64,000 bases of DNA, from the NCBI RefSeq assembly GCF_011516635.5, contig NZ_CP096255.1, positions 6,384,501-6,448,500 on the forward strand, given 5' to 3'. Each line of letters begins with the position of its first letter. Position 1 is the stretch's first letter. This DNA is from Bradyrhizobium barranii subsp. apii. GTDB lineage: Bacteria; Pseudomonadota; Alphaproteobacteria; Rhizobiales; Xanthobacteraceae. Both the position numbers and the translations under genes were made by a program. The notes below the pieces were generated by a model, which worked only from the letters and a program-made list of their open reading frames with translations, was not told where the DNA came from and did no database searches. Positions 34,806 to 44,588 of this stretch are shown here, piece by piece.

Positions 34806-36571
34806 CGCGCCTCCACATCCAGCTTGCCGCCGTCCTCGCCGTGTTGTGTCTCGCGGTGGCTCCCTTCGTGCTCAGTCCGTTCAGCATCACGCTGATGAAC
34901 TATATCGGCATCTATTCGCTGGTCGCCATTGGTCTTGCACTCCTCACCGGCGTCGGCGGCATCGTGTCGTTCGGACAGGCGGCGTTCGTGGGCGTCGCGG
35001 CCTATGCAACCGCGTGGGTCTCTGCGTTGAACGGGTACTCCCCGTGGCTCGGCCTCGTGTTCGGCGTGGTGCTGACCTGCGGCGTCGCAACCGTTCTCGG
35101 CGTCGTCACCCTGCGACTTCAGGGCCATTTCCTGTCGCTCTCGACCGTCGCCTGGGGCCTTGCGATCGGCTTCCTGTTCGGCAATGTCGAGGGGCTCGGC
35201 CGCTTCAACGGCATCTCGTCGATCCCGCCGATCAGCTTCGGTTCGATTGCGCTGGTCACGAGCGCCCAGATCTATTTCCTGATCTGGGGCATCGTCGCCG
35301 CGGTGCTTTTCCTCGGCTACAACCTGCTGGAATCCCGGCTCGGCCGCGCCATGCGCGCGCTCCGGGGCGGCAATACGCTGGTCGAGAGCCTCGGCATCAA
35401 CGCTTTCCGCATCAAGCTCGTGACCTTCGTGATCGCGGCCTTCCTCGCCTCGCTCTCCGGCTGGCTCTACGCACACATGAGCCGCTTCATCAGCCCGGGT
35501 CCGTTCGATGCCGGCATGGGCATCGAATATCTGATGATGTCGATGGTCGGCGGCGCCGGCAGCCTGCTCGGCGGCGTCGTGGGGGCCGCGGTCGTCACGC
35601 TGCTCAAGAACAGCGTGCAGGATTACCTGCCGCTGATCGCCAAGGGTGCCTCCGGCCAGCTCGAGATCGTCGCCTTTTCCGCATTGTTCATCCTGTTCCT
35701 GCAATGGGCCCGGCAAGGCATCGTTCCCTTCGTCGCCCGCTATCTGCCCAAGGCCAGGCGCGAGCGACCTCAACCGGCGCCGCCCCTGCCCCGTCGCGCG
35801 CAACCGACGCCCGGGGAGCTGCTTCTGAAAGTGGATGGTGCCGAGCGCCGGTTCGGCGGCCTCGTCGCGGTCAACAATGTCAGCTTCGAGGTCCGCGCTG
35901 GCGAAATCCTTGCCGTCATCGGCCCCAACGGCGCCGGCAAGAGCACGATGTTCAACTGCCTGACCGGGGCGCTCCGGGTCAACAAGGGTGAGATCGTCTT
36001 TGCGGGACGCCCGATCACGCATGACGCGCAGTCCCGCATCGCCAAGGCCGGCGTCGCCAGGACCTTCCAGCATGTGAAGCTGCGCCCGCGCATGAGCCTG
36101 CTGGAAAACGTGATGCTCGGCACCTATGCCCGCACGCGCAGCGGCCTGTTCGCCGGCGCCTTCCGCCTCAACGGGCGTGAGGAAGCCAGTACCCGGCACG
36201 AGGCGCTGATGCAGCTCGAACGTGTCGGGCTCGGCGACAAGCCGTTCGAGCTCGCGGGCAATCTGCCGCTCGGCAACCAGCGCATTCTGGAGATTGCGCG
36301 TGCGCTCGCCGCCGACCCTGCGCTGCTGGTGCTGGACGAGCCCGCCGCCGGCCTTCGCCGCCAGGAGAAGCTGCGGCTCGCGGAACTGCTCCGCTCGCTG
36401 CGGGCAGACCATCTGACCATCCTGATCGTCGAGCATGACATGGAGTTCGTGATGTCGCTGGTCGACCGCATCGTGGTGCTCGATTTCGGCTCAAAACTCT
36501 GCGAAGGCGCGCCAGCCGCGATCCGCAGCGACGAGCGGGTGCAAGAGGCCTATCTCGGAGGCGTCGCGTGA
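34802..36571 (+). CDS. LivM-LivG fusion: ABC permease plus ATPase in one chain
   Basis: Fused transporter component of 589 residues. Residues 1 to ~320 are a LivM-type permease (NYIGIYSLVAIGLALLTGVGGIVSFGQAAFVGVAAY, and the coupling loop MRALRGGNTLVESLGINAF). A proline-rich linker follows, and from ~340 an ABC ATPase: Walker A GPNGAGKST at ~378, signature LPLGNQRILEIARAL, Walker B LLVLDEPAAG near 509 and the H-loop VEHDMEFVM. The signature LPLGNQ differs from canonical LSGGQ but matches many LivG proteins. It overlaps its neighbours by 4 bp on both sides. Confidence 0.93.
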   Translation: MTRLHIQLAAVLAVLCLAVAPFVLSPFSITLMNYIGIYSLVAIGLALLTGVGGIVSFGQAAFVGVAAYATAWVSALNGYSPWLGLVFGVVLTCGVATVLGVVTLRLQGHFLSLSTVAWGLAIGFLFGNVEGLGRFNGISSIPPISFGSIALVTSAQIYFLIWGIVAAVLFLGYNLLESRLGRAMRALRGGNTLVESLGINAFRIKLVTFVIAAFLASLSGWLYAHMSRFISPGPFDAGMGIEYLMMSMVGGAGSLLGGVVGAAVVTLLKNSVQDYLPLIAKGASGQLEIVAFSALFILFLQWARQGIVPFVARYLPKARRERPQPAPPLPRRAQPTPGELLLKVDGAERRFGGLVAVNNVSFEVRAGEILAVIGPNGAGKSTMFNCLTGALRVNKGEIVFAGRPITHDAQSRIAKAGVARTFQHVKLRPRMSLLENVMLGTYARTRSGLFAGAFRLNGREEASTRHEALMQLERVGLGDKPFELAGNLPLGNQRILEIARALAADPALLVLDEPAAGLRRQEKLRLAELLRSLRADHLTILIVEHDMEFVMSLVDRIVVLDFGSKLCEGAPAAIRSDERVQEAYLGGVA

Positions 36572-37281
36572 GCGAGATGCTGTCCATGACGGATGTGACG
36601 GTCTGCTACGACAATGTCGAAGCGGTCCGCAACGTGTCGCTGTCGGTCGAGGAAGGTCAGATCGTCACCGTCATCGGCCCGAACGGTGCCGGCAAGACAA
36701 CGCTGCTGATGGCGGCCATCGGCCTTCTGGCCTCTCGCGGGCGCATGGTCTTCCAGGGTCACGACATCGGCAGGATGTCGGTCGAAGATCGCGTCGAGCG
36801 CCGGCTGTGCCTGGTGCCGGAGAAGCGCGAGCTGTTCTCCGACATGACGGTCGCGGACAACCTTCTGCTCGGCTCCTACAGCCTGCGCGACCGCTCGGGC
36901 GTCCAGAAGACGCTGGACGAAGTCTATGATCGCTTCCCACGCCTGAAGGAACGGCAGCGCCAGGCGGCAGGCACGCTCTCCGGCGGCGAGCGCCAGATGC
37001 TCGCGCTCGGCCGCGCGCTGATGGCCAAGCCGAAACTGCTCATGCTGGACGAGCCGAGCCTCGGCCTCGCGCCGCTGATCGTGCGCGAGATCTTTCGCAC
37101 CATCGCGTCGCTACGCGACTTGGGCGTCTCCATCCTGCTGGTCGAGCAGAACGCCCGCGCCGCGCTCGAGACGGCTGACTATGGCTATGTGCTCGAGACT
37201 GGCGAGGTCGTGCAGTCGGGCCCGGCCAAGGACCTCATCCACGACCCCAGGCTGATCACGGCCTATCTCGGCGGGCACTAG
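36568..37281 (+). CDS. Branched-chain-type ABC transporter ATP-binding protein (LivF-like)
   Basis: ATPase of 237 residues from a GTG start that overlaps the preceding stop by 4 bp. Walker A is GPNGAGKTT, the signature is LSGGERQMLALGRALM, Walker B is LLMLDEPSLGLAP, and the H-loop region reads LLVEQNARAALE. It pairs with the ATPase half of the preceding fusion protein to power import. It is the last gene of the operon; a GC-rich hairpin (37297-37309) follows but has no T-run. Confidence 0.95.
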   Translation: MSEMLSMTDVTVCYDNVEAVRNVSLSVEEGQIVTVIGPNGAGKTTLLMAAIGLLASRGRMVFQGHDIGRMSVEDRVERRLCLVPEKRELFSDMTVADNLLLGSYSLRDRSGVQKTLDEVYDRFPRLKERQRQAAGTLSGGERQMLALGRALMAKPKLLMLDEPSLGLAPLIVREIFRTIASLRDLGVSILLVEQNARAALETADYGYVLETGEVVQSGPAKDLIHDPRLITAYLGGH

Positions 37282-37925
37282 CGCTGGCTCGGATCAGGCT
37301 CGGCGAGCCGCACAACAAAAATATCGAAAAACAACCCCATGCACAGTAGCTGGCCGACAGCGATATCAATGGCTTGATACCCAGCAACTGCGGATTTAAC
37401 GAAATCAACTTGATCCGTCGGGCAAAACAGTGGCACAATGCCATCATCGCTGCCCATGGATAGCCGATGGCTTCCATCGCCAACTCGGACATCCCAGTTA
37501 CTAGGGGATCAGCAAGCTAAAGCCCGCCCGCGACAATTGGGAACGGTGGAGCATACCATCACCCGGTGAAATGGCGCCGCTTGCGCGCCCACATCTTGGG
37601 CCACAGCAAAGGCAAATCAATGATGCTCTAATCAGCGCGATAAATCGAACATCAGTTGCGCTCCATCTTGAATCCGCATCTTGGCACAAAGTGCATATTA
37701 CGTCCGGCCTCGCCGAGGACCGCTATTGGCTCATGGCAGACCTATCGTGGCCGTCTGCTTGATGTCGGCTTTTGACCCAACTGCGACATCGCTTGGCAGC
37801 ATCCAGTTTTCGCTGGAGCCCTTTCAATTGGGCGAGAGGTCCGGCGATCTGCGCTTCCGGCGATAGATGCGCCTTCGCAGGCTATTCCAATGTGCTATTC
37901 TTATCGCATAGGCCATAGGTATCCC
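37282..37925. other. Intergenic region, no gene recognised
   Basis: About 640 bp between the Liv operon and the cyclase gene. Short open frames here show no coding character. It contains a small GC hairpin at 37297-37309 and one copy of a dispersed repeat at 37761-37778. It marks the left edge of the accessory region. Confidence 0.5.
37761..37778 (+). repeat. Dispersed intergenic repeat, copy a
   Basis: GATGTCGGCTTTTGACCC. Related copies lie at 42961, 44484, 51293, 52184 and 52236, all in non-coding DNA of the accessory region. Confidence 0.6.
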
Positions 37926-40900
37926 ATGACAGGTACTGCAGAGTGGCTCGCATCGATCGGTTTGGGGGAGTACGCCCAGCGTTTCGCCGAGAACGCCATC
38001 GATTTCTCGGTCGTTAGCGATCTCACGGAGCAAGACCTCAAGGACCTTGGCGTCCTGCTTGGGCACCGGCGCAAAATTCTGCGCGCAATTGCAGAACTCA
38101 AGAGTGAAGTCCTCGTATCAGCCCGAACGGCCGCCAAACCAGCGCCGCGGGACAGTGCCGAGCGGCGCCAACTGACGGTCATGTTTTGCGATCTCGTGGA
38201 TTCGTCGGCACTTTCGGTCCGACTGGATCCAGAGGACTTGCGCGCAGTCATCGGCGCCTATCACGACTGCATCGCGGATGTTATCGCCCGGAGTGAGGGC
38301 GTCATCGCGCGGTACATGGGGGATGGCGTGCTTGCCTATTTCGGCTATCCCCAGGCCCACGAGGACGATGCCGAGCAGGCGACACGCGCGGGACTGACAC
38401 TGGTCGATGCCGTGGCCAATCTCCAGACAGATATCGGTACGAGACTACAGGTCCGCGTTGGCATCGCCACCGGAATGGTCGTCGTGGGCGATCTGACCGG
38501 CGAAGGCGCCGCCAAGGAGCAGGCGGTCATTGGTGAGACACCGAACCTGGCCGCTCGCCTGCAGCAGTTCGCCGAGCCCGGCATGGTGCTGATTTCCGAG
38601 AGCACACACCAGCTCACCGATGGACATTTCGAGTACCGCGATCTCGGTTCTGTCGCGCTCAAGGGATGGGCGGAGCCAATACCTGCATGGCAGGTGCTCG
38701 GGATCAGTGGAGTGGAAAGCCGCTTCGAGGCGCAGCACAAGACGCGGTTGACACCGCTAATCGGGCGTGACGAGGAGATCGAGCTGCTGTTGCGGCGCTG
38801 GCGGCATGCCGCGTCAGGCGAAGGCTGCGTCGTGGTTCTAACTGGAGAGCCGGGTATCGGTAAGTCGCATATCGCGCTGGCGCTTCAAGAGCGGCTCCAG
38901 GCCGAACCACACATTACGGTACGGCACTTCTGCTCGGCGCACCACGCCAACAGTGCGCTGTATCCATTCATCGTCAACCTCGAACGTGCCGCCCGGTTTG
39001 AACGAGGCGAGACGGCGACGGAGAAGTTTGCCAAGCTTGAAGCTCTGCTCTTGCGGTTTGGCGCCGATGCAGACGGCGTGGTGCCGGCCCTGGCCAATCT
39101 TCTGTCGCTTCCGCTCTGCGACCGCTATCGCCTTCCCGAAATGACTCCGCAGACCCGCAAGGACATGACGCTGGCGGCGTTCCTGGCCCAGCTCGAAGCA
39201 TTGGCGGCGCGTCAGCCGGTGTTCGTCATCTTCGAGGATGCCCATTGGGCGGATCCGACGTCGCTGGAACTGCTCGCGGTTACACTGGAAAAGCTGCCGC
39301 GGCTTCGCGTGCTGCTGCTGATCACGGCGAGACCGGAGTTCACGCCGCCCTGGCCTGGTCATGCCCATGTGACGACGATCTCGCTCACGCGGCTCAGTCG
39401 GCGCAACGGGGCAGCATTGGTCGAGCGCGTCACCGCCGGCAAGACGCTCCCCGAGGAGGTCATGCACCAAATCCTCGCCCGTACCGATGGCGTACCCTTG
39501 TTCGTCGAGGAACTGACGAAGGCCGTGCTCGAAACCGGGCTGTTGCAGGAGCGGGACGACCATTACACGCTCAGCCGTCCGCTACCATCGATGGCGATTC
39601 CGACGACGTTGAGCGCATCGCTGATGGCCAGGCTCGACCGATTGGCTCCGGTGAAATACGTGGCTCAGATCGGCGCCGTCGTGGGGCGCGAGTTCTCCTA
39701 CGAACTGCTGAGCGCCGTTGCCGAGTTGCCAAGGCAGACGCTGGAGGAAGCGCTTGCCCAGCTTGTCCGGGCGGAGCTGATATTCTGCCGGGGCGAGATA
39801 CCCCGGGCTGTCTATACTTTCAAGCATGCGCTGGTACGCGACGCTGCCGAATCCGGGCTTCTGAAGAGCCGACGCGCTACGCTGCACGCCACCATCGCGG
39901 ACGTGTTCGAGCAACAGTTCCCGGAAATCGTGGAGGCTCAACCCGAGACTCTCGCGCTCCACCTCACGGAGGCGGGACTGTTCGAAAAGGCAGGAGAATA
40001 TTGGCTTCAGGCCGGAAGGAAGGCGGCCATGCGCTCCGCCAACCTCGAAGCTATCGCACACCTGCGGAAGGGCATCGAGGTGTTGGCCCATTTGGCCGAC
40101 GGTGCTCGGAAGGACAGACGAGAGCTTGATTTCCAGTTCGCGCTGGGACCATGCCTGATCGCTACCCAGGGACCGGCATCGCCACATGCGGTGGCGATCT
40201 TCGCTCGCGCGCGCGAGCTGTGCCAGCGCCTCGCAGATCCCCCCGAGCAACTACAAATCATGTTCTGGTTGACCACCGCGAGCGTCATTCGTGGTGAGTT
40301 GCCGGTCGCCGAGGAAATGATCTCGGCGCTGCTCGAACTCGCGGAGGCGCGCGGCGATCGACCAACGTTGCTCAACGCGATGCGTGGACAAGGCATGATT
40401 CGACTTTTCATGGGACATCTCGAAGGAGCCCACGAAGTGATCGTACGGGCCTTCGAAGCGTTCGAGGCAAGCAACGAGCAGGACAGATTGGCGGCGCGTG
40501 CCGCCGGCCAGGATGCGGGCGTGGCCGACCTTGCCCTGATGTCATGGGTGCTCTGGCTGCTGGGCCGCCCCGATACCGCGCTCGCACGACTGGATACCGC
40601 CATTCGGCGTGCCGACGCCATTGGTCATCCGCATTCGCAGGCCTATGGATGTTACTATGCGTCCATTCTCCACGCTCTTCGGGGCGAGTTCCTGACTGCG
40701 CACGGCTATGCGGAACGCTGTCTTGCCTTGTCGGAGGAGCACGGATTCCGGCAATGGAGAGGATTGGCGCGCGCCGTTCGGGGGATAAGTGCCACCTTTC
40801 TTGATCCTTCGTCCGCCGCGCTCGCGGAAATCCAGGGTGCGATGAACGAATATCGCAACGCGGGCTATCAGCTCGGCATCACGGCCCTATACGTGCTCCT

Positions 40901-41285
40901 GAGCCCGGCCCTATTGTCGAGCCGTCAGCGCGAAGCCACGCTCGAGCTGATCGAACAGGGCCTTGCCACAACCAGCCGCAATAGCGAGCGGATATTTGAG
41001 GCCGAACTGTACCGACTGAAGGCGCGCGCGCTGCTCTTCGATGAAGTACCGGGAGCCGGCACCGAGGCGCAATCACTGTTCGAGCGCGCACTGACAACTG
41101 CAACAAGCCAACACGCCAAGGCCCTTGAACTTCGAGTTGCAGTGGACCTCGGCGCCTTGTGGGTCGATCAGGGCAGACGCAAGGACGCGCTCAATCTGCT
41201 CGCGCCCATCTACGCCGGCTTCGCCGAGGGTTTTGAAACGCAGGATCTAAAGCAAGCGAAGGCACTGCTCGATCGACTGCAGTAA
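37926..41285 (+). CDS. SAM domain - class III adenylate/guanylate cyclase - AAA ATPase/TPR protein
   Basis: Large signalling protein of 1119 residues from the ATG at 37926. Residues ~3-62 are a SAM domain (WLASIGLGEYAQRFAENAI .. LTEQDLKDLGVLLGHRRKIL). Residues ~75-260 are a class III nucleotidyl cyclase: both metal aspartates are present (VMFCDLVDSS, YMGDGVLAYFG) together with the transition-state Asn and Arg in NLAARL. From ~290 follows an AAA/MalT-like ATPase with P-loop TGEPGIGKS and acidic strand VFVIFEDAHWADP, and the C-terminal ~450 residues are TPR-like helices. Such proteins are numerous in Bradyrhizobium. No partner gene is adjacent, so the signal and output are unknown. Confidence 0.9.
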   Translation: MTGTAEWLASIGLGEYAQRFAENAIDFSVVSDLTEQDLKDLGVLLGHRRKILRAIAELKSEVLVSARTAAKPAPRDSAERRQLTVMFCDLVDSSALSVRLDPEDLRAVIGAYHDCIADVIARSEGVIARYMGDGVLAYFGYPQAHEDDAEQATRAGLTLVDAVANLQTDIGTRLQVRVGIATGMVVVGDLTGEGAAKEQAVIGETPNLAARLQQFAEPGMVLISESTHQLTDGHFEYRDLGSVALKGWAEPIPAWQVLGISGVESRFEAQHKTRLTPLIGRDEEIELLLRRWRHAASGEGCVVVLTGEPGIGKSHIALALQERLQAEPHITVRHFCSAHHANSALYPFIVNLERAARFERGETATEKFAKLEALLLRFGADADGVVPALANLLSLPLCDRYRLPEMTPQTRKDMTLAAFLAQLEALAARQPVFVIFEDAHWADPTSLELLAVTLEKLPRLRVLLLITARPEFTPPWPGHAHVTTISLTRLSRRNGAALVERVTAGKTLPEEVMHQILARTDGVPLFVEELTKAVLETGLLQERDDHYTLSRPLPSMAIPTTLSASLMARLDRLAPVKYVAQIGAVVGREFSYELLSAVAELPRQTLEEALAQLVRAELIFCRGEIPRAVYTFKHALVRDAAESGLLKSRRATLHATIADVFEQQFPEIVEAQPETLALHLTEAGLFEKAGEYWLQAGRKAAMRSANLEAIAHLRKGIEVLAHLADGARKDRRELDFQFALGPCLIATQGPASPHAVAIFARARELCQRLADPPEQLQIMFWLTTASVIRGELPVAEEMISALLELAEARGDRPTLLNAMRGQGMIRLFMGHLEGAHEVIVRAFEAFEASNEQDRLAARAAGQDAGVADLALMSWVLWLLGRPDTALARLDTAIRRADAIGHPHSQAYGCYYASILHALRGEFLTAHGYAERCLALSEEHGFRQWRGLARAVRGISATFLDPSSAALAEIQGAMNEYRNAGYQLGITALYVLLSPALLSSRQREATLELIEQGLATTSRNSERIFEAELYRLKARALLFDEVPGAGTEAQSLFERALTTATSQHAKALELRVAVDLGALWVDQGRRKDALNLLAPIYAGFAEGFETQDLKQAKALLDRLQ

Positions 41286-41348
41286 TTTTTCCCGGATCAC
41301 AGATATTGGAGTCTGGTTCAGCGGTCGCAGAGCTACTTGCCTTTGGCA

Positions 41349-42599
41349 CTAGGCATCCGCTCGCTCTTGGCATTTGCGATACGTATCTTTCACCTTTTGC
41401 CATCCCTCCTTGTCGTTCTTCTCTGGATGCTCATTTATGAAGTGCGGCCCTTCATGCGGGTCGAGGTCTGCATGTGCGTGATACCTCTTGATTGCTTGTT
41501 CCGCAGCGGCTCTTCCCAACACTCGCCCGTTATAGAGGTTGCTGTGATTCCATTTGAAATTGATGTGCCCCGGCACCTGGATCTCGACGATTATGCCTTC
41601 CCATTTGGGTTCGTCGTACTGCACGTGATATTTGAAGATCCTGACGTCGTCTTCGCCAACGGTCGCTGCGAATAATTGGCAAAGATTCGCCAGGGCATCA
41701 TGAAGGTCTTTCGGTTTGCGGACCTGCTTCGAATCGACGATCCTGCTCACCCATATTTCGTCCAGATCACGGTGCTCCTCGAGCAAGCTCTCGAAGTTGA
41801 CCGTGTCGATCAGCGCTCCTTCGCAGTACGTAACTCCGTCGATCTCAACTGTTTCTTCGATGAAGGGAAGAGCTGAGCACGCACATAGGCTGGACGCGCT
41901 GATTGGCCCTTTGTACTCTTTCTTGTCGGCTTGCTGGATCATTGGTCGGTTGGAAAACAACGCGAGCTTATGGTCATCAAGATTCCAGGCGTTGTGAAAT
42001 ATGACGGGCTTTCCAGGCTCTTTGAGCGCTTCGAACTTTATGCTCTTCATGAACTGGCTATTCGGATAGTTGATCTTGGAGAGGCCAGTGACATGGGACA
42101 AGTACATCATTGACGTGAGATAGCGAACGAAGGGATTGGGTGCCAGGACCTGATTAAGGATCCATCTGTTGATGTCTCCGTCGTCCGGGATCGTGAACTT
42201 CTGTTGAGGGAACCAGAGCGACATAGAATCCCTGAAGGCATTCACCATGGTCGATGGGCCCCATAAATGCAGATAGTTCTTGGGATCCATGACGAAGCTG
42301 GTCAGAGCCCTGCTCATGCTTCCTGCCCAATCTGGACCAAACACGGTGTTTATGGGGAAGCGCTTATAGCCTTCGTCGTCTCGAAACACGCCATTCTTGA
42401 AGAATTGATAGGTCTTTTCCGCCCTGGCTTTGTTTTCAACTCCATCAAACTGATTGTAGACGATCCCAACCCAAGCGCCGATGCAGGACAAAGCCCACAC
42501 GTCAAACCTTATATCTTCGTTGGCAAGGGCTTCCAGAACCCCGATGTGCAATCCTGCTGCCGGACCGCCTCCGCCGAGCGCAATCGCTCTCTTTACCAT
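41349..42599 (-). CDS. Patatin-like protein with altered catalytic dyad
   Basis: Patatin-fold protein of 416 residues; GGAGG lies 6 nt before the ATG at 42599, so the longer frame is not used. The oxyanion motif is intact (RAIALGGGGPAAGLHIGVLEAL). In the nucleophile elbow, where patatins have GxSxGA, the sequence is ALSCIGAW, placing Cys at the serine position. The DG(A/G) motif reads YCEGALIDTV, with Glu in place of Asp. So both members of the Ser-Asp dyad differ. Lipid acyl hydrolase activity is doubtful unless the neighbouring Ser substitutes. No partner gene is linked and there is no signal peptide. Confidence 0.85.
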   Translation of the reverse strand: MVKRAIALGGGGPAAGLHIGVLEALANEDIRFDVWALSCIGAWVGIVYNQFDGVENKARAEKTYQFFKNGVFRDDEGYKRFPINTVFGPDWAGSMSRALTSFVMDPKNYLHLWGPSTMVNAFRDSMSLWFPQQKFTIPDDGDINRWILNQVLAPNPFVRYLTSMMYLSHVTGLSKINYPNSQFMKSIKFEALKEPGKPVIFHNAWNLDDHKLALFSNRPMIQQADKKEYKGPISASSLCACSALPFIEETVEIDGVTYCEGALIDTVNFESLLEEHRDLDEIWVSRIVDSKQVRKPKDLHDALANLCQLFAATVGEDDVRIFKYHVQYDEPKWEGIIVEIQVPGHINFKWNHSNLYNGRVLGRAAAEQAIKRYHAHADLDPHEGPHFINEHPEKNDKEGWQKVKDTYRKCQERADA

Positions 42600-43036
42600 C
42601 GGATCCTCCATCTGATTTTTCGTGTGGCTTATTCTCCAATCAACTTTCTGAATTGCGTGAAGAGATTGGTCATTCTTGGGCTCTCGGCCGCACAGAATGC
42701 CATCGAACCAAACTTGACAGTTCATAGAGCCAGCATTGCGAAATACGATACGTGCGACGGAGCGGTGGACGTCGATATTCGATCTCGAATCCGCTGATCC
42801 CACTGGCGCACGAAGAGCCTGCTTAGCCTATCGCGGTCTGAACCGTCCATTTGTGAACCACTTCACGTACGATACTTATTGCCGCCCATGGCAGCAGACC
42901 TGTTGTCCAATCGCGACTTCCGTTATTGGCCCAAAGCGGACGCTTTGTAGTCTTTGCTCAGATGTCGGCTTGTGACCCGGAACGGACATATCGAAATCAA
43001 AACAGACCGAAACGGACGAGAAGCACCGCGACTCAA
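42600..43036. other. Intergenic region with dispersed repeat, no gene recognised
   Basis: About 440 bp between convergent-divergent neighbours on the minus strand. Between 42920 and 42990 it contains a two-part version of the dispersed repeat (GGCCCAAAGCGGACGCT, then GATGTCGGCTTGTGACCC). I see no coding or RNA gene. Confidence 0.5.
42961..42978 (+). repeat. Dispersed intergenic repeat, copy b
   Basis: GATGTCGGCTTGTGACCC, one base different from copy a; followed by CGGAACGGACAT. Confidence 0.6.
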
Positions 43037-44296
43037 CTACGGGAGTCCTTTTGTCACCGTAAAGGGATTGAACCCACGTTCCGCGAGGGCAGCCCACGAA
43101 GCTGCGCCAAGATGTGACAATCGGAAATAGAGCCGCGGTTTGGTCGGATCGGTGTCCAACACGAACCCGGTCGGTAACTCGCGGGCAGTTGTGGCATAGA
43201 ACCCACCATCCGGCGACCTCTGGGATTCGACTACAGCGATCAACGAGTCTGCTCTCCCAGTCCTGCCGAGCAATTTCATCAAGAGAGCCATTTGGCCCGT
43301 TCCTTCGGTCCACACACCGTCTCGGTCTTCACCGTAAGAAAAGCCCTCATCGACACTCATTCGCTGTTCGGCGGTCGTAATTGCCGATGCAAATTTCTCG
43401 ACCGCTCCGTGGAGCGCTATTAAAGGCCAGACCTGAGCATCGAGAGCCAAAATCGGATTGTGCGTGACACCGTCTTCAGCGGTACCTGCGGCGAAACAGG
43501 CGCATGCCGGATCCCACATCGTATTTACGAAGTACTCAGCGACCGTTGCCTTATCGCGCCAGCGCGAATCCCCTGTACGGATCGCAAGAAGGCCAAACGC
43601 GGCGGCGAGGTCAGTATTATGTTCAGTCGATTTCCACGTCCGCACTTCCGGCGTCGGTTCGTGCCCAAACGTACCACCCGTGAAACCGCCAGTACCGCGC
43701 GTATCGGCCCATTGCGCGACCCAGGCGCCAAGCCGTGCTGCACCATCGCGGAACCGAGAGCCGGCGTTCAGATCATCAAGCGACAGCAACGCCAACATGG
43801 CCCATGCCATGTTACCAACATCGCTGCCCACCTGATATCGATCCTCTAACCATTTGTTCTGAGTATTGTCCCACCACCCCGGAAGTTTGACGGGGCCATT
43901 CCCCACCACGCCCGCGGCGTAAGCGTTCCGGAGCCGTCCATCATGCCAGGTGCGGTCGTTGTCGATGGCCCAGAGAAGCGCCGAGCCAATCCGATACGCT
44001 TTGTCTTGCTCACCGCAACCGACCAACGCGATGGCGGCTACCGCATTGTCATAGAGGTAGGCGGCGCCATGCAGAGGCCCCGATTCGACGGTCGGATAGC
44101 TGGGCAGGAACAACGGCCCTGATGGCGGTGCCTTATCAATTAGACCAGCGAGGTATCCGCACGCTGACGTTTTTGGTGCTGTTGAGGCTTGCAGTGGAGC
44201 GGAGGCCATCATGATTGCGAAAGTCGCGACGATCCAAGTCTGAAGGCAGAGTCCGCGACAACGGTAGAAGCAACAAGTGATTGGTGCCGGTAGCAT
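43037..44296 (-). CDS. Secreted six-hairpin (alpha/alpha) glycosidase-like protein
   Basis: Protein of 419 residues with an N-terminal hydrophobic export segment (TWIVATFAIMMASAPLQAS). The rest is a series of helical hairpins with repeated aromatic/acidic motifs (YDNAVAAIALVGCGEQDKA, AIDNDRTWHDGRLRNAYAAG, GNMAWAMLALLSL, STEHNTDLAAAFGLLA, ALDAQVWPLIALHG, VWTEGTGQMALLMKLLGR), the look of (alpha/alpha)6-barrel glycosidases and uronyl hydrolases. GAGAGG precedes the ATG. No polysaccharide genes are adjacent. The sugar substrate and catalytic residues cannot be assigned with confidence. Confidence 0.65.
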   Translation of the reverse strand: MLPAPITCCFYRCRGLCLQTWIVATFAIMMASAPLQASTAPKTSACGYLAGLIDKAPPSGPLFLPSYPTVESGPLHGAAYLYDNAVAAIALVGCGEQDKAYRIGSALLWAIDNDRTWHDGRLRNAYAAGVVGNGPVKLPGWWDNTQNKWLEDRYQVGSDVGNMAWAMLALLSLDDLNAGSRFRDGAARLGAWVAQWADTRGTGGFTGGTFGHEPTPEVRTWKSTEHNTDLAAAFGLLAIRTGDSRWRDKATVAEYFVNTMWDPACACFAAGTAEDGVTHNPILALDAQVWPLIALHGAVEKFASAITTAEQRMSVDEGFSYGEDRDGVWTEGTGQMALLMKLLGRTGRADSLIAVVESQRSPDGGFYATTARELPTGFVLDTDPTKPRLYFRLSHLGAASWAALAERGFNPFTVTKGLP

Positions 44297-44483
44297 TTCG
44301 CTGCCTCTCGTGTCTTTTCAACCAAGATAGACTTTAGGACATCGGGAAGAATGCCGGTCAGGATCGAGAAAAAACTGTGCCTTCGTCTTCAATGGCAGCT
44401 TATGGCACTTTTCGGACCTGCGGCAGCAGTGTTCCGATGTCCGCTGTTGAGGGTTGAACGGACCTAAATCAGCCGCGACCGAA

Positions 44484-44508
44484 GGTCGCCTTTTGACCCA
44501 GACCGGAC
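44484..44508 (+). repeat. Dispersed intergenic repeat, copy c
   Basis: GGTCGCCTTTTGACCCAGAC core, directly left of the IS66 insertion point; a diverged second part lies at about 44431-44465. Confidence 0.5.
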
Positions 44509-44539
44509 CACCCGTTCGCCGCGCAGGCATTGGGCTTAG

Positions 44540-44547
44540 GCTCGACC
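44540..44547 (+). repeat. IS66 target-site duplication, left
   Basis: GCTCGACC, identical to 50262-50269 on the far side of the IS66 element; 8 bp is the standard duplication for IS66. Confidence 0.9.
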
Positions 44548-44588
44548 GTAAGCGTAGCTCTGCGGCCCTTTTGAATGGCGCTTGACGC

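Noticed and set aside
34640..36436. 598-codon minus-strand open frame opposite the LivM-LivG fusion
   Set aside because: Low-complexity Glu/Asp/Arg/Gln-rich shadow of a well-defined ABC transporter gene.
37282..37925. Several 60-80 codon open frames in the gap after the Liv operon
   Set aside because: No ribosome sites, codon pattern or motifs; some consist mostly of the dispersed repeat.
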